Source of the DNA: Callipepla californica brunnescens
Taxonomy: Eukaryota > Chordata > Aves > Galliformes > Odontophoridae
NCBI GenBank assembly: GCA_023055505.1
Contig: JALIRH010000044.1
Coordinates: 3,224,001 to 3,288,000, forward strand
Length of the DNA stretch: 64,000 bases
Reading direction: 5' to 3'
The notes below the pieces were generated by a model. It saw nothing but the letters and a program-made list of their open reading frames with translations, did not search any database and had not been told where the DNA came from. A program made the position numbers and the translations under genes. Positions within the stretch are counted from its first letter, which is position 1; each line of letters starts with the position of its first letter. Positions 48,201-60,194 of this stretch are shown piece by piece.

Positions 48201-49099
48201 AAAGAGGTTTGTTTTTAATCCATGCTTCTTTAAGAATTCCTCTGGATTTCCTATCCAAAAATAGTAAGAGGTTATAGAGGAAAACGCACTACTGTTCCTT
48301 CTCCTCTGAGGCCGGGGAGGGAGAGGGCTGGCCCAGCAGGCACCGAGGTGTGTCCTCCCAGGGCTTCCTCCAACACCTTCTGGGAAGGAACATGGCTCCT
48401 TCCTCTGGCTGGACACCTCCCAGCCGACCTTCCTGCTCTGGAGGACACTGTGGCCAAGACAGGTGCTCCTCAGGTTGTCCCTTGGGAACATGAAGCTGTA
48501 GCTGATGGCTGGAGGTGTGATCTGGACCAGCAGTTCAAGTACACTGCCAGTTTTCAGCATTCTGACAAAGTGCTGGGATCACCCCTCAAGCCCAGGGGAC
48601 TCCTTTTTATGTCCTGGAAGCACAACAGCAGCTGGGCCAGGTGAGGAATCACACAGTAGAGTAGGATGCAGGTTTCTAAAAGACCTATTTTCCCTTTGAT
48701 TTTATGGCGAAATGATGGTTTACAAATATCAACTTGCAGCAAAGCAGTGTTTCTGATAATAAAACCTTGAAAGAGTATGAAGGGCTCTGTCATTACAGTA
48801 ATAGGCCCCAGATAAGTGCTTCATCAGGAAGACTATACATCATCACTGCCCGCAATGCGCTGAAAAGATGAGGCAAGAGGAGAATGAACGGCATCTGCTA
48901 CAAAAATAAACTACAGCAGAAGCCGTGCTCACTGCTTTCATATTTCATACCATAAAGTCCTGCATTTTGGAATTCACTTAAGCCAAACATTAATTTTTCA
49001 CCTCCTCTCATCACCCACGAGTGCTGCCAAAACCAAGAGACCTCGGCACAAGCTGGGGAGGCTGCTGGAGCAATTCTTGCCTTGTGTAAAGCCTGGAGG
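45210..49099. other. Unique noncoding stretch, no gene recognised
   Basis: No exon recognised. An AT-rich region with repeated TTTGCAATTAA motifs lies at 45946-46242, and an A-rich/(AAC)n tract at 47393-47445. The GC-richer part at 47560-48660 is open in several frames on both strands, including a 217-codon minus-strand frame (47907-48560) with no recognisable domain. Confidence 0.55.
47393..47445. repeat. A-rich / (AAC)n simple repeat
   Basis: A7, then CAAAAAC, four AAC units, an A11 run and further AAAAC units. Ordinary A-rich low-complexity DNA. Confidence 0.85.
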
Positions 49100-49412
49100 T
49101 GGCTGGGGCTATTGTGAAGAAGGGGACAGACTCTTAAGAAGGGTCTGTCATGATATGACAAGGGGAAATTGTTTCAAAATAAAAGAAGGGTGATTTAGAT
49201 TGAATATAAGGAAGTATTTTACACTAAGGTTGGTGAGGCACAGGGCACAGGTTGCCCAGAAAGGTGATGGATGCCTCAGCCCTGGAGAAATTCAAGGTCA
49301 GAATGGACAGAGCTCTGAGCAACCTGATCAAGCTGTAGGTTTTCCTTGTTCATTGCTGGGGAGTTGGACCAGGTGACCTTTAAGGGTCCCTTCTAACTCA
49401 AATGATTCTCCG
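49100..49412 (+). mobile_element. CR1 LINE 3' fragment, plus strand, ~310 bp
   Basis: CR1 landmarks in order are 'GAAGGGGACAGACTCTTAAG', 'CTGTCATGATATGACAAGGG', 'AGAAGGGTGATTTAGATTGA', 'GGTTGCCCAGAAAGGTGATG', 'GCAACCTGATCAAGCTGTAG', 'GGAGTTGGACCAGGTGACCT' and a terminal ATGATTCTC. It is the same subfamily type as the long copy ending at 45209, about 3.9 kb to the left in the same orientation. A single-base-decayed 3' octamer ends it. Confidence 0.94.
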
Positions 49413-51078
49413 AGTAGGAGCTCCAAGTAGGATCAGGTTCCTATTCTCTTACTAGTTTGGCATACTACTGCTTCTGGTTTGTAGCCGTTTAAAAGTGTTG
49501 GGTTGTTTTGTTGGTTTGGTTTATTTCTTTATTTATTTATTGCAGTTTCTCATTTTCCCCAGCAGCAATTTCTATCCATAATTTACAGAGCACTTTTACA
49601 GCTTTCGCCCAAAGAAAAATAAATGTAGCAGCTGGTGAGTCTGTAGCTGGGGAGGTCAATAAAAAGAAGAATAAAGTATCTCTGAAATGAAATTTCCTTT
49701 CCAGCACATGCACTGGGCCTGACATAAAAGACACAACCAAGAGTTTAATTTAAAACTAATTTATTGGTGAAATGTTATCAGAATACCAACTAAGACAAAT
49801 AAATCAACATGACACTGGGAAAAAGATCAGCTGGGAAAGATGAAAGCTACTAGCACAGAAACCCGCAGACAGGGGAAGAGTTACACAAACTGGAGCACAA
49901 CAGCAAAGCCATAGTGAAATGCTCCCTGTGCGATTTTGGATTCCGAAATGAAATTGTTTGAGGTTAAAATGCTGATGGCTGCAAATATTTGCTTCTTTCA
50001 CAAAAAGCAAACATCAGATTGTTGCCTATGAAAAACTGAATTAGCCCCATGCTTCCACTTCCCCCAGTACTCCAAAAGCACCAAGTCACCTGCAAGGGGC
50101 AGTGCAAAGAGAAGTGATACTGCAGTATCTAACATTAGCTAACATGAGATTTACATGTTTCTCATGATTAAAGGAGAGGGAAACTGGGACGTATTGCTGA
50201 TTCTTGGTTGTTCTGCATAAGAAAACTGAGAGGGCTGTTTTTTTATAGTTTTTTTTCTTTCTTTTTTTTTTTTACCTGAGTTATTTATTTATTTTTTAGA
50301 GTCTGGGTGATTGAGAAGCAAGAAACAAAAAAGCAATCAGCTAAAAGCTCCTTGGCATACCTTGGTGCTGTCTCAAGTGGGCTCTGGATGAGGACCTTGC
50401 CAGGAGTCCAGAGGCTGCACACAGACATTGCCTTCCACTTGTGATTCCTCTCCTGCTAGGGAAGGACCTGTGCAAGCACTTGTGCATCCTGGTGTGGAAT
50501 CAGGGCTGTGGAAAGGTGTCTGCATTCATGGCCAATTTGCTCTCTACTGATAATGTCTAGGGGGTCCTACACTTTGGGTGGCCATTTGACATCACACTCT
50601 TTGTAAGAACTTTGTGGGTGCCTCAGTGCAGACATGTCTGAGTGCCCAAGCTGATGACTTAACTCAGTATTCCCTTGGTGAGAAGAGACGCACAATGCTG
50701 GACTCCTTTGAGGAGATCCTGCTGCCATGAAGTCTCCAGTCTACACTCAAGAGAAGGTTTTAATTTTGCAAGAGGCATGACTGGGTAACGAAGAATCCCA
50801 CAGCCTGCATTCTGAAGGATGTGCTTTGTTTTAGCAATGATGACCACAGAGTTATGAACAATGTGGGACAGTTCAGTTCAAGCATTAACAGACACAGTAT
50901 TTAGTCAATGAATTCACCCCTACATGAACCAAAATTCCAAATTGGCCAATATTTTCTCTCCTATACTGTAGCAAATTATTCCTATTGACTGAATGGAGCA
51001 TACCAATTTTTCTAATGCTCTGATTTATGTGAAATAATTAGCGTGGTATTGTCTGAGCTTAATGTCACTCAGCTGGGG

Positions 51079-51110
51079 TTTTTTTTGTTTTTGTTTTTGT
51101 TTTTGTTTTA
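51079..51110. repeat. (TTTTTG)n simple repeat
   Basis: A T9 run followed by four GTTTTT-type units. Confidence 0.9.
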
Positions 51111-51428
51111 GCTTAACATCAATTCCATTCTGTACCAATCAGCAAGGAAGCAAGATCCAGCTGTAAAAGGACTTGCCTTCTGCCTTACAATATTCACTTA
51201 GTCCAGATTTTTCTTACATAGTTACTTACTCCTCCAGGAAAAAAATGTAATAATAATAAGAATTTGAGATGACATCAAGTTTCTTTACAAGCAACAGTAA
51301 CAGATACAAGAATTTATGCTCTCTACCTCATGAAAGATACATATAAAATTCTTGCAGAATAGATGACTTCCAGTGAAAGCAAAGAATTGATTTGTTCTAA
51401 AAATGAACTTCCCAGCGCTACTAGGAAG

Positions 51429-51453
51429 AAAAACAAAACAAAACAAAACAAAT
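51429..51453. repeat. (AAAAC)n simple repeat
   Basis: About four CAAAA units after an A-rich start, lying about 320 bases from the TTTTTG repeat. The two are partly complementary in sequence, but this is probably composition only. Confidence 0.9.
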
Positions 51454-54400
51454 AAGTAAATCTACACCTTGAAATACAGCTTAATCAGTTCCAGAACTGG
51501 TAATTCCAAGAAGAAGCTTTTCACCTGGGGTAAATCAATGGCTCTCCCCCATAGCACAGCTGAGCTGTCCCAGCTGAATTATTTATGGAGCTAATTGGGC
51601 TCACTTCTAAAAGAGAGGAAGTTGCTATGAGCCTTGTGGCAAAAGGGTGAAATGGAGTGACCTAAGTGGTGAATGAGTGTGTCTTGGTGGTAATCCCTGC
51701 TTTTCTGATTAAGCATCTTTTCCACAGGTAGGCTGCATTGCTCTTCTTCTATTTGGAAGGAAGCTTACTATTTTTTCTTTCAACAGTGAAAATAATAATA
51801 CCCTAGGTTAAAAAGAAATTGCTTCTACGGTAGAGTGTTCTTTGTAGGAGCTCTTCAAGCTTACAAAGCAGCTCTACCTCATTGCAACTAGGCTTTAGCT
51901 CGTTAGCAGAAAATGGTTCTTGGCCTAGCTTCTGTGCATCCTAAAGAATGAGAGAAATGTCCCCAAAGAAACTGTGAGAGAGCGTTGTCAGTAGTAGTAG
52001 AAGTAAGCCTGGGAAAAACTCTATTTTTTTTTTTTTTCCCCTAGAAACAATAAATCTTAAACCAAGGAGATATAATGCATCTAAATCTGTGGTTGGGGCT
52101 TGGTTTCTGCTGTTAAATAAACAGCAGCAATCACCTCTCTCTACAGTCTCTAGCATGCCACCCTGCTAGAACAGAAAGTCTGACCAAGGAAATATTTTGT
52201 TTGCTTCTTTCGTAAACATGAATCTGCATCAAAGTGAAACAAAGAATGTATGCAAGATAAGTTACTACCACACCATGCTGCAAGCACTGAGCCTGAGCAG
52301 CTGATGCTTGTTGAAATGGCAACACAGAATATTTAATTTCAAAGGCATTAACTGCAAAACCTCTTGATCTTTCTATCAGGATTTTTTTCAGTACAATATT
52401 TGGTTTTAAAAATGGTGTATGACTAATTTGGCTATGAGAAATGGTGTAAACTGAGGTAAGGTTCTTTTGATTTGTCTGCTGTTTTTCAAGAGACACATAA
52501 TGAGGCTGGGGTGAGGGAAGCAACTATGAACTTAGGTGTTAACATCTGAAGTTAGAAGTAGTCTGCATCAATCCACAGCATGTTTAGTTTGATTGCGCTT
52601 CCTTCTTACCTTTGGAATTATTTTCTGGACCTCACTGTATGGTGATTGTTTTCAAGTTCTTTGCAATAATGAAGTGTGTCAGGGGTGCGGTCAGGTGTTT
52701 CATCTCTTGTGTTGGAATATGAGTTGCAATTATAAGAAACAATCCTACTTTGAGGAAAGACATTCCCTAAGAGGCTCCTAATTTTTAGGCTTTCACCTCA
52801 CAGTTTTTACATCTTTCAGGTCACTATTGCTATGAGGAAGATTGGTGGCTTTTGGTGGCACGTTTGCTGCCTTACAATTATACCAGCACAAGATGTATCA
52901 AGTCAAGTAAACGCAGTAAGCAATCTCTTTCAGGGAGAGCGGTCAGCCACAGCTTTTTGTTGCATCCTTTCAATGAGGAACATCATGCTACCTTTCTCAC
53001 ATTGCCTGGGTGAGAAGACATTCTGCTTTCTCTTTTCAAGGCACAGGGTGAGTTGACCTTCCCAGATTGCCCGTAAGCATGTTATTCTGTTTGTGTGTGC
53101 AGCTGGATTCTGCTTTCACTGCCAGCAAGCAACTCCAGCAGAACCTGAGTTCCTTGAGGGCCCTTGGGGGCAGTTCTGATCTTTTGGGAGCACGCAATGC
53201 TGATTTGTCAGTACCTCTGACACCCCACCACCTGCTCCCTTTGGGATTTCTCCATCTGGCCCTGGTGACTAACTACACAGGAGTTGGGTCTCAGATGGCT
53301 CCAAGCTCCTTCCCCTGGGACTCTCTTCTGGTTGTGACAAGAGGGCACTCAAGGTGTTGGGGTGGGCTGAGGGCTCGCTTTGATTGTGAGACAGGGATAA
53401 CACTGACCTAGCTCATTGATACCTTACAGAAACTAGGTTTACGTCATCCTAGTGGATCCACAAACATCCACCACTCTACTGGAGTGTTCTCAAAGCCTTG
53501 TTACTGCCCTGGGTTTTTGGGACCCTGTATTAGGAAAATTGAGTGTGGCCCTTTCCTGCCTGGCAGTAAGATCTATTCTAATTACAGTTCTGTCCACATG
53601 TGCTTTCTGAAGGGCAGGGGAAAGCTTTTGCTGCTTGAGGTCAGGGCTGACAAATGAGCTGGTGTGCTCTGAATAGGTGGACTGGAGGAACACCTGCTGC
53701 GGGAGGCTGCCACAAGAGCAGAGATGGCAGGAAAATTGATGATGACCTTGCAGCACAGATCCAGAGGAGGCAGTGAAGGATAAACCCATGGTCTGGGTTT
53801 GAAGCTGATGAACCATGCGGAAAATTCAGCACCATGCCTGTGACCAGAATCGCTGGTGTGGAAGGAGACAGAGGTCTCCCAGCAAAGTAAGAGGTATGGT
53901 CTGAGCAGGATGCAGGGCTCTGCATCTCTGCATGCTCCTACAGGGCTGATCCTAACCTTCCTTTATGGGCTTTGGGCTATTCCATCCCACTGCTATTTCA
54001 AGGGGTGCTGAGGGGATAGATGAAGCATTCTCTCATTCTGCACACTGTGTGAATTCTTCATGCAGAATTTTGCTTTTAAGATTCTAATGAAAAATCCAGA
54101 GGTTAGTGCTTTTCAAATTCAAGTTTTAATTTTGAACATTTAAAAAGAAGCACAGCTATACCTTTTTTGTTCGTTTTTACAGCTTTGCTATTGGGTATGT
54201 TTCCATGTTGAAGCAAGATTGGAGAAGATGAGGGGAAATGAAACCAGAGCCCCTAAATATTATTACTCTGCAACTCTTGATGAGAAAGGAAAAAATTTCA
54301 AAGTTTAAAAATAGTTCTCTTTCAAAAAATAAAAATAAATATGCATCTATTTGAATATCAAGATATTGCATCAGACTGGAAAAAAAAATACCTGAACTAT

Positions 54401-54736
54401 TTACTCACTGAAAAAGCAAATTATTTTCCAGTTATTGTTAGCACTTGGCTATTTATTATCTTGGCCATTGGAATTACTCTTCAAGCAGTGAAAGGAAGTG
54501 CACAGAACATTAGTAACTCTCAGAGCAGCCTCAGGTGTTATTTTCAGCCAGCAGTTTCAGTGGCTTCTGACAACTTTTCAAGGCTTTTTTACAGAAAATT
54601 TGTGTATTTACTGTACTAAACCAAAGAAAACAAATTCTATATATGTCAGGAGTACATAGGGGGGAAAAAAAAATGAAATATCTATAGTTTTTCTCCTTAC
54701 ATAATGTATCACTCCCAGACTGGAAGCCAGTCATGC

Positions 54737-54842
54737 AGTGGTTTCTAGTGGTGAGAGCAGGATATTGGGTTTCAGGACTCTTGGGCTAAATTATCGGATC
54801 TGCCATTGATTTGCAGTGTGACCTTGCACAACTCATTTAAAG
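54737..54842 (+). mobile_element. MIR-like SINE head and core, plus strand
   Basis: The block 'GCAGTGGTTTCTAGTGGTGA' followed by GAGCAGGATATTGGG matches the tRNA-derived head of MIR-type SINEs. 'TTTCAGGACTCTTGGGCTAA', 'GGATCTGCCATTGATTTGCA' and 'GTGTGACCTTGCACAACTCA' then give the core in order. It ends at TTTAAAGGG without the 3' tail. This is the best preserved MIR-like copy in the window. Confidence 0.82.
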
Positions 54843-55289
54843 GGAAATACGTAACTATAATTTTCAATTGGCCAGACTAACTTATTGTCTGTGGCTTTCT
54901 AGCACTTGCTACTTTTATAAAAGAAGGTTGGGAGGGATGATGTCTCTCTCTTGCAAACATTTTTTTAATTGTTAAAGAATTCAACATTTTCTATTTTATC
55001 TCATAAAATATAGAATACTCAAAACAACAGAGAAAACTAATATTCCAGACTTTACAGATACTTCCACTTTTAATTCAAGATGTGTTCCTTGAGTATGAAA
55101 TTTGAGTAACATGTATTTGATTAGTGAACTACACAACAATGTATGTATGCAAGTTGTTTCGAGAATAGTGCCTCCTCTTTATTTCCATGGAAGCTATAAC
55201 AGATAAAAAGAGCACCATAACACTGTTTGATAGAGCACATTCACAGCTACAAAATGCTGTTTTTCAAAGTAGGCACCACCATTAGCCAA
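54843..55289. other. Unique AT-rich noncoding spacer
   Basis: About 450 bases of AT-rich sequence between a MIR-like SINE and a CR1. Nothing else recognised. Confidence 0.6.
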
Positions 55290-55405
55290 ATCATAGAGTC
55301 ATAGAATTATTTGGGTTTGAAAGGACCTTTAAGATCACCTAGTTTCAACCCCCTGCCATAGGCAGGGATATGGTCTAAGCTTCATCCTGATCCATCCTGA
55401 ATCAG
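55290..55405 (-). mobile_element. CR1 LINE 3' end, minus strand, ~115 bp
   Basis: It opens with ATCATAGAGTCATAGAATTA, two terminal octamers in reverse complement, then 'TTTGAAAGGACCTTTAAGAT' and 'CACCTAGTTTCAACCCCCTG'. The CR1 3' hairpin CCCTGCC-ATA-GGCAGGG (55351-55367) is preserved perfectly. It decays after 'CATCCTGATCCATCCTGAAT'. Both octamers and the hairpin suggest a relatively well-kept 3' end. Confidence 0.93.
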
Positions 55406-55852
55406 GAATCATCTTCGTATATTTGCAAAAAGATAATTTTTCTTCTTTTTTTCAAATGAAAGTGCTTTTTGGATTAAGAAAGGGCTGTCTGCAAGTGGGT
55501 TCAAGCTCTTAATTTTATTTAATGTCAGTGTTTCAAAAATAAGAAATTTCCAGTTTTTCACACATGGAATGGATTTGTTGAAAATAACAGAAGAGCTGAG
55601 AGAGCTTTGTGCACATTTGCATACATTCTGAGATTTTTTTTTCAAAACATTTCAAGATGGGTATTTTAAGGGGGAAAAGCACTGGGGGAATGATATTTCA
55701 AATTTTAACATTATAATTAGGAGAAATTTAAAGTTAAGGTAGTCTGTAAGTCAGGATTTGTTGCATCTTTGCTTTAGCCTAATGGGACTGTTCAAAATAA
55801 AGAATAATACTTATATGTCCTGCAGGATTATTTATTCTGAAGCTTAACTATA
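55406..55852. other. Unique AT-rich noncoding spacer
   Basis: Nothing recognised; only a 78-codon lysine-rich frame without a domain. Confidence 0.6.
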
Positions 55853-55950
55853 GTTTATAAAGTGCTTGGAGATTCTCTGATGAAAATGCAATAACCATGT
55901 CGTCATCGTCATCATAGTTATTATTGTGAATATCATTGTAGTTATTCCCT
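55853..55950 (+). mobile_element. Ancient SINE/LINE 3' tail remnant (MIR type)
   Basis: 'TTTATAAAGTGCTTGGAGAT' and 'TCTCTGATGAAAATGCAATA' resemble the 'ataaagcgctttgagat ... gatgaaaggcgc' tail shared by MIR and related CORE-SINE/L2-type elements. A degenerate ATC/ATT triplet repeat follows (55901-55945), as such tails often end. No core is visible upstream, so the family is uncertain. Confidence 0.5.
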
Positions 55951-56704
55951 TGGTGAAATAAGAAATCAGTCTGTAAAGATTACAGCAGCTGCAGGGAATG
56001 TGCCTCAGTAACTCCTCTGTGTTTTGTACCGCTGCCAAAAGGAGTTTATAAAGAACTGCAGTAGTAACCTTGTTCCTAGCTAACAGCAGGAGTTTTCTTG
56101 GGCTGTCACATGCTCACTCAATTTGACAAATAAACCAACTGGGTACGGGGTGCACTGGTTTTCATTCAAGGGATGTATAGAAGTCTTTATTGAAGCGCTC
56201 TGGGATTCACATCTTTAACCTTGGACCCACATGCAGTTTGCAGCAGAGTGAGAGATGCCGGCATTTGGGGTATTGTGTGGGCTGCTAAGGGTGACATCCA
56301 CCAGCTGACCCAGGGAGATGTTCCCTCACCAGGAGGCACATGCTGTGGGAGCTGCCTGAGTCAACAGCTCTTCCACTGGGAACCTGAGTGGGTACTTCTG
56401 TCTCACCCAGACATTGCTGCTCCCTGGAGAAAAGTGGGCTTTGAGGACTCTTGGAGAAATGACGAGAATTTCTCAGGAATTCTGCCCATCTTAATGGTAC
56501 AAGCGTCACATCCTGCTTTTCTCACTCAGCATTAGCTGTTGTGTTGGAGGGCATTTACTTGGTAAGCTAATCCAGTCATTCCTATAACAAGACAAGGCAG
56601 ATGTGTGAGGTTATGAAGAAGGAGAAGTAGACTAGAAATCTGGGCAGTGATCTGAATCTTGAATGCCAATCTTGATCAAGGTCCTTATCTATTATTGTGC
56701 CCTC
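55951..56704. other. Unique noncoding stretch
   Basis: Contains a 104-codon plus-strand frame (56221-56535) with no recognisable domain, opposed by a 74-codon frame on the other strand. Nothing else seen. Confidence 0.55.
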
Positions 56705-56776
56705 ACAGAGCCAGGAGTTGGACTTGATGATCCTCTTAGGTTCCTTCCAGGTTGGGATATTCTATGATTCCATGAC
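56705..56776 (+). mobile_element. CR1 LINE 3'-end scrap, plus strand
   Basis: About 70 bases: 'AGAGCCAGGAGTTGGACTTG', 'ATGATCCTCTTAGGTTCCTT', 'GGTTGGGATATTCTATGATT' and CCATG. It is of the 'GGAGCCAGGAGTTGGACT' subfamily, as at 13608-14150, with the terminal octamer pair preserved. Confidence 0.92.
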
Positions 56777-59700
56777 CATCTGAGTAGAAAATGGGACTGA
56801 AAATCTACCTGGCTTCCCTGTTCAGTGATCACCACTGCCTTACGAGGTATTTGAACATGTGCCTTCTATCTGGAGAGAGATTCTCTCCCAGGTATGTGAA
56901 TAAGAGGGTGCTCTTGAAAATGGACCAGTGGAATTTGTCCAGGTGAAGGTTGCTGAAATGCCAGCAGATGAAAGATGTCCTTCTTTTTCTAAATCTGACG
57001 TCATAAACAAGGGGAAAATGAACCCCCCTCCTTAGGATGTGTCCTGCAAAGGAAGTTTGTTGGAGAGGCGTTTCCTTGATAAGAACTTTCTCTGGGAAGA
57101 AACAGTCTGCATCTTGCAACTTGCCCTGAAACATTGCTCCCAGAAACCAGATGTTGTTGAAATTGTGTGAGAACATGAAACATTTTACTATCAAAATATT
57201 TTGGCTTCAGAAGCTGGCAAATCTTCCCACTTCTCTATGAGATGCTGCAGAGAAGTAGAGCGACTGCTCCCTGCAATGTTGTCCAATGGCACGTGACCCC
57301 TCTTTTCCATTTCTGCAGCCCACCCAAGCCTGGATGTGCTTGCACCTGATATTTTGTTGGCTTTTAAATGGGAGTATTTTTCATTTCTTATTAGAGGGAG
57401 ACCAGTGATTAAAAGATATATGTTTTTTCTTTTTAAATATAGCCAGATGCTTTCCTCCAAATCTTGTTACAGACTGTTCCAGTAGCTTTGGGATGCCAAG
57501 CCTTGTTCCAGTAAGAACTGGGTCCTGCATACCCCAAGAAGCTTGGATGTCAGCTCTGTCCTGGCAGTGCCCAACTCTTCTCTGCCCCATCCTTCTTTGC
57601 TCCCACTGCAGCCACTTCCAGTTCTTGGCCTTGCTGAGCACAGGGCTGCTCACACCACAGCCAAGCAGGTCAGGCTGCCTGGGGCAGAGTGCATGAGAAC
57701 TTTTCTCTGTCCAGGAACATGCTTTTAGATAAATGTTGCTTCTTGCAGTGAATAGCTAAAGCATGGCCAAGGGGAGGGGGCAGGAGCAGGGGTTCTTCAG
57801 CAGCTGGCAGCCTCCCTTTGCTGCAGCAGCAGTTAACGTTGATGGTCAATAGGAATTGGGTGCATTGAGGGCTTTTTCTGGTGATCTGACTAGTCCAGTC
57901 CGGCTCAGGCAGCTGAGCCACCCCAAGTTACTCCACCAATGTGAAATCTGGAATCTAAAACAAAAGGAGTGCAACAGGTATCCCCAGGGGACTTTCCATC
58001 TCAACCACATATACTGCCTGGCTATCAAGATTACCAAGGAGCTGAGATAAAGAAAGGCATCAGCATTTAGGTGGCTGCATATGACCAAGACCTATCCCAC
58101 TCTGAAATCATTGCTCTTATTCAAAAAGACATTTTTCATCATCTGAAGAAGAGCGATGAAGATCACCCCATCTGTGCCAGACTTCCCCGGCCACACTGTT
58201 TGATCAAGGTCTGGGAATATTTTGGTATACAAATATTTTGTGACTTCTTATTCATAGCAGCTGGACACTATCAGCAGATCACCACAGTGGGAAGATTAGG
58301 AGGCTCTTTCTCTAGGCGCCCAGTAGGAGTTTCAGCTTGGTTTATATGGCCATTAAAAACTCCTCTAAAGTGGTTTTGACCTCAACGCCTTTCTAGCAGC
58401 AATGTGGTTCAGTGAGCTCTTGTGCTAACAGAGGAAATGGGGCTTCTGTGGCTCGATCACATACTGAAGTATAGACATACGGATTCACCATGAAAACCAC
58501 TTTTATTGCCTTTCACATAAATTTATAAGGTGGGACCTCGTAAATTTGCCGTCACTTACTCCTGTGCCTACCCTTCTCACACTGCCTTGCAGCATGCAGC
58601 CCATCTCCAGAAATGACTTCCTTGTTCCAACAGAGAAGGAATTTTTAGGCCTGAGTATTTTAGCAATACTCATCGATTTCGGTAAAATGTTTCTGGGAAA
58701 TGAAAGGAAAAAGGAAAAAAAGAACTGAAATGAAGAAAAAAGAAGAGATGAAGAGGGAAATTCCTCTGCATTCCCCATCTTCTTTTTTCACATCAAATCC
58801 TGAGGAAATCTCATCTCCATTTGGAACCACAGGGGCTTTTGTTAGAAATGTACTTATGAAAGGCAGTTTCAAACTCACAGAATAGCTTTTGAAAATGCAA
58901 ATAAAATGTTCTATGGTTGAGTATCTTCTAATTTTGTGCTGTTCAAGCCCCCCTTTTACATTAAAAACCTTAAAAAGAAACCATGGAAGACAAAGGAGCA
59001 TTACCAAAGCCTCCAACCTTCCACCCCACAGCCCCTTTGCCCTAGGCTCCTGACAGCCATGGTCAGGGACACAGGGAACAGTCTGGAGATGGAGGGGTTC
59101 TGCTGGGATCAAAAGAGTATATGGGAAAGAGGTGAGGACTACAGTGCCAGCTGGATAAAACCCCATCTGTTTTTTCTGTATTGATGTATAGATAGCCCTG
59201 AAGTATTTGTATTCCTCTGTAGAAAGTGCTGTGGCTTGGAAAAGTTCATCTTGACTGCTGTCTGTCAAAATATTTCTTTTTTCCATTAATAACAATTATG
59301 AGTATGTTTACACAGCAGCTAACATTTGCGAAATGCTTTACCCATGAATACATATCCTAATTACTCATAGAAAATCATATCTTTGCCCAAAATTAGGCCT
59401 TCTTGTTTGCCTGACCTGTTTCCAATCAGATTGTGATTACAGCAAAGTTAATGAATGCTTCACACAAGCATGCTTCATGTAGAGAATGGCTGGTAATAGA
59501 GGTATTGCTGTGAATTTCACTGTGTTTCTGCATTTGCTTTCCAAAATCAAAGCACTTTGGACTGCACAAATAAATCACTGGGATATCTCTGTTATGACAT
59601 GTTTTTCCTTTAAAAAAGTAATGGTAATTTTGAACTGAAAATTGACTTTCCACAGCTACTATGCAATCTTAAAGTGCTTTTTATTCCTTGGTGAGCATTC

Positions 59701-60194
59701 CTGACTGTAAAACCCTCTTCCTCCCACAGCTAACCAATGTGTGCTTGCAGACTCTTCATGTATTACAGAAGTCATGGGATGAAGAAGCAGAATAAAACTG
59801 GTTGCAGGGTAAGGACTATGCTGACATTAATTCCTCTGCTAATGCTACAAAGGCACCACTGGAGTGCAGCGCACTCGACAGCCATGAAAACTTGCTGAGA
59901 TGCATGAGCAGCTCCTCTGTGTACAAATGCTGGATCTCACCCATCTTAACTTGTACCCATGTAGGCAGGGAGCAGCCCTTCTCCCTCAAAACCCTGCCAA
60001 TCAAGGGAAAAGGACAGAAAGTGTGTCAGTGTACATGTTGGAAACCCAAATCTGTCATGTCATAGACCAGAGGTGGGTGGATTGTGGCTTACTCTGTGGA
60101 GAGAGCACTTATGGCAGAGCAGGCATCTGGGTTAGCCCCATCCTCTCCTCTGTCCTATCCATGCCAGCCCTGGGGACAGCAGCTGATGGCAGTG
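56777..60194. other. Unique noncoding stretch, no gene recognised
   Basis: No exon recognised. A 211-codon minus-strand frame (58660-59295) has no recognisable domain; its C-terminal Phe/Ser/Leu-rich part is only the purine tract at 58695-58760 read in antisense. A weak 'AACATTTGCGAAATGCTTTA' near 59323 faintly recalls an ancient repeat tail. Confidence 0.55.
58695..58760. repeat. Polypurine tract
   Basis: About 66 bases that are nearly all A or G on the plus strand, without a strict unit. Read in antisense it lacks stop codons, which lengthens the frame there. Confidence 0.8.

Larger units (their letters stand above)
49413..54736. other. Unique noncoding stretch, no gene recognised
   Basis: No exon recognised. 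Simple repeats are (TTTTTG)n at 51079-51110 and (CAAAA)n at 51429-51453. The longest frames (130 codons at 52131-52523 minus, 114 at 53067-53411 plus) show no known domain. The part at about 53060-53960 is a little more GC-rich than its surroundings. Confidence 0.55.

Noticed and set aside
59290..59395. Ancient repeat tail ('AACATTTGCGAAATGCTTTA')
   Set aside because: The resemblance is too weak and short to name a family.
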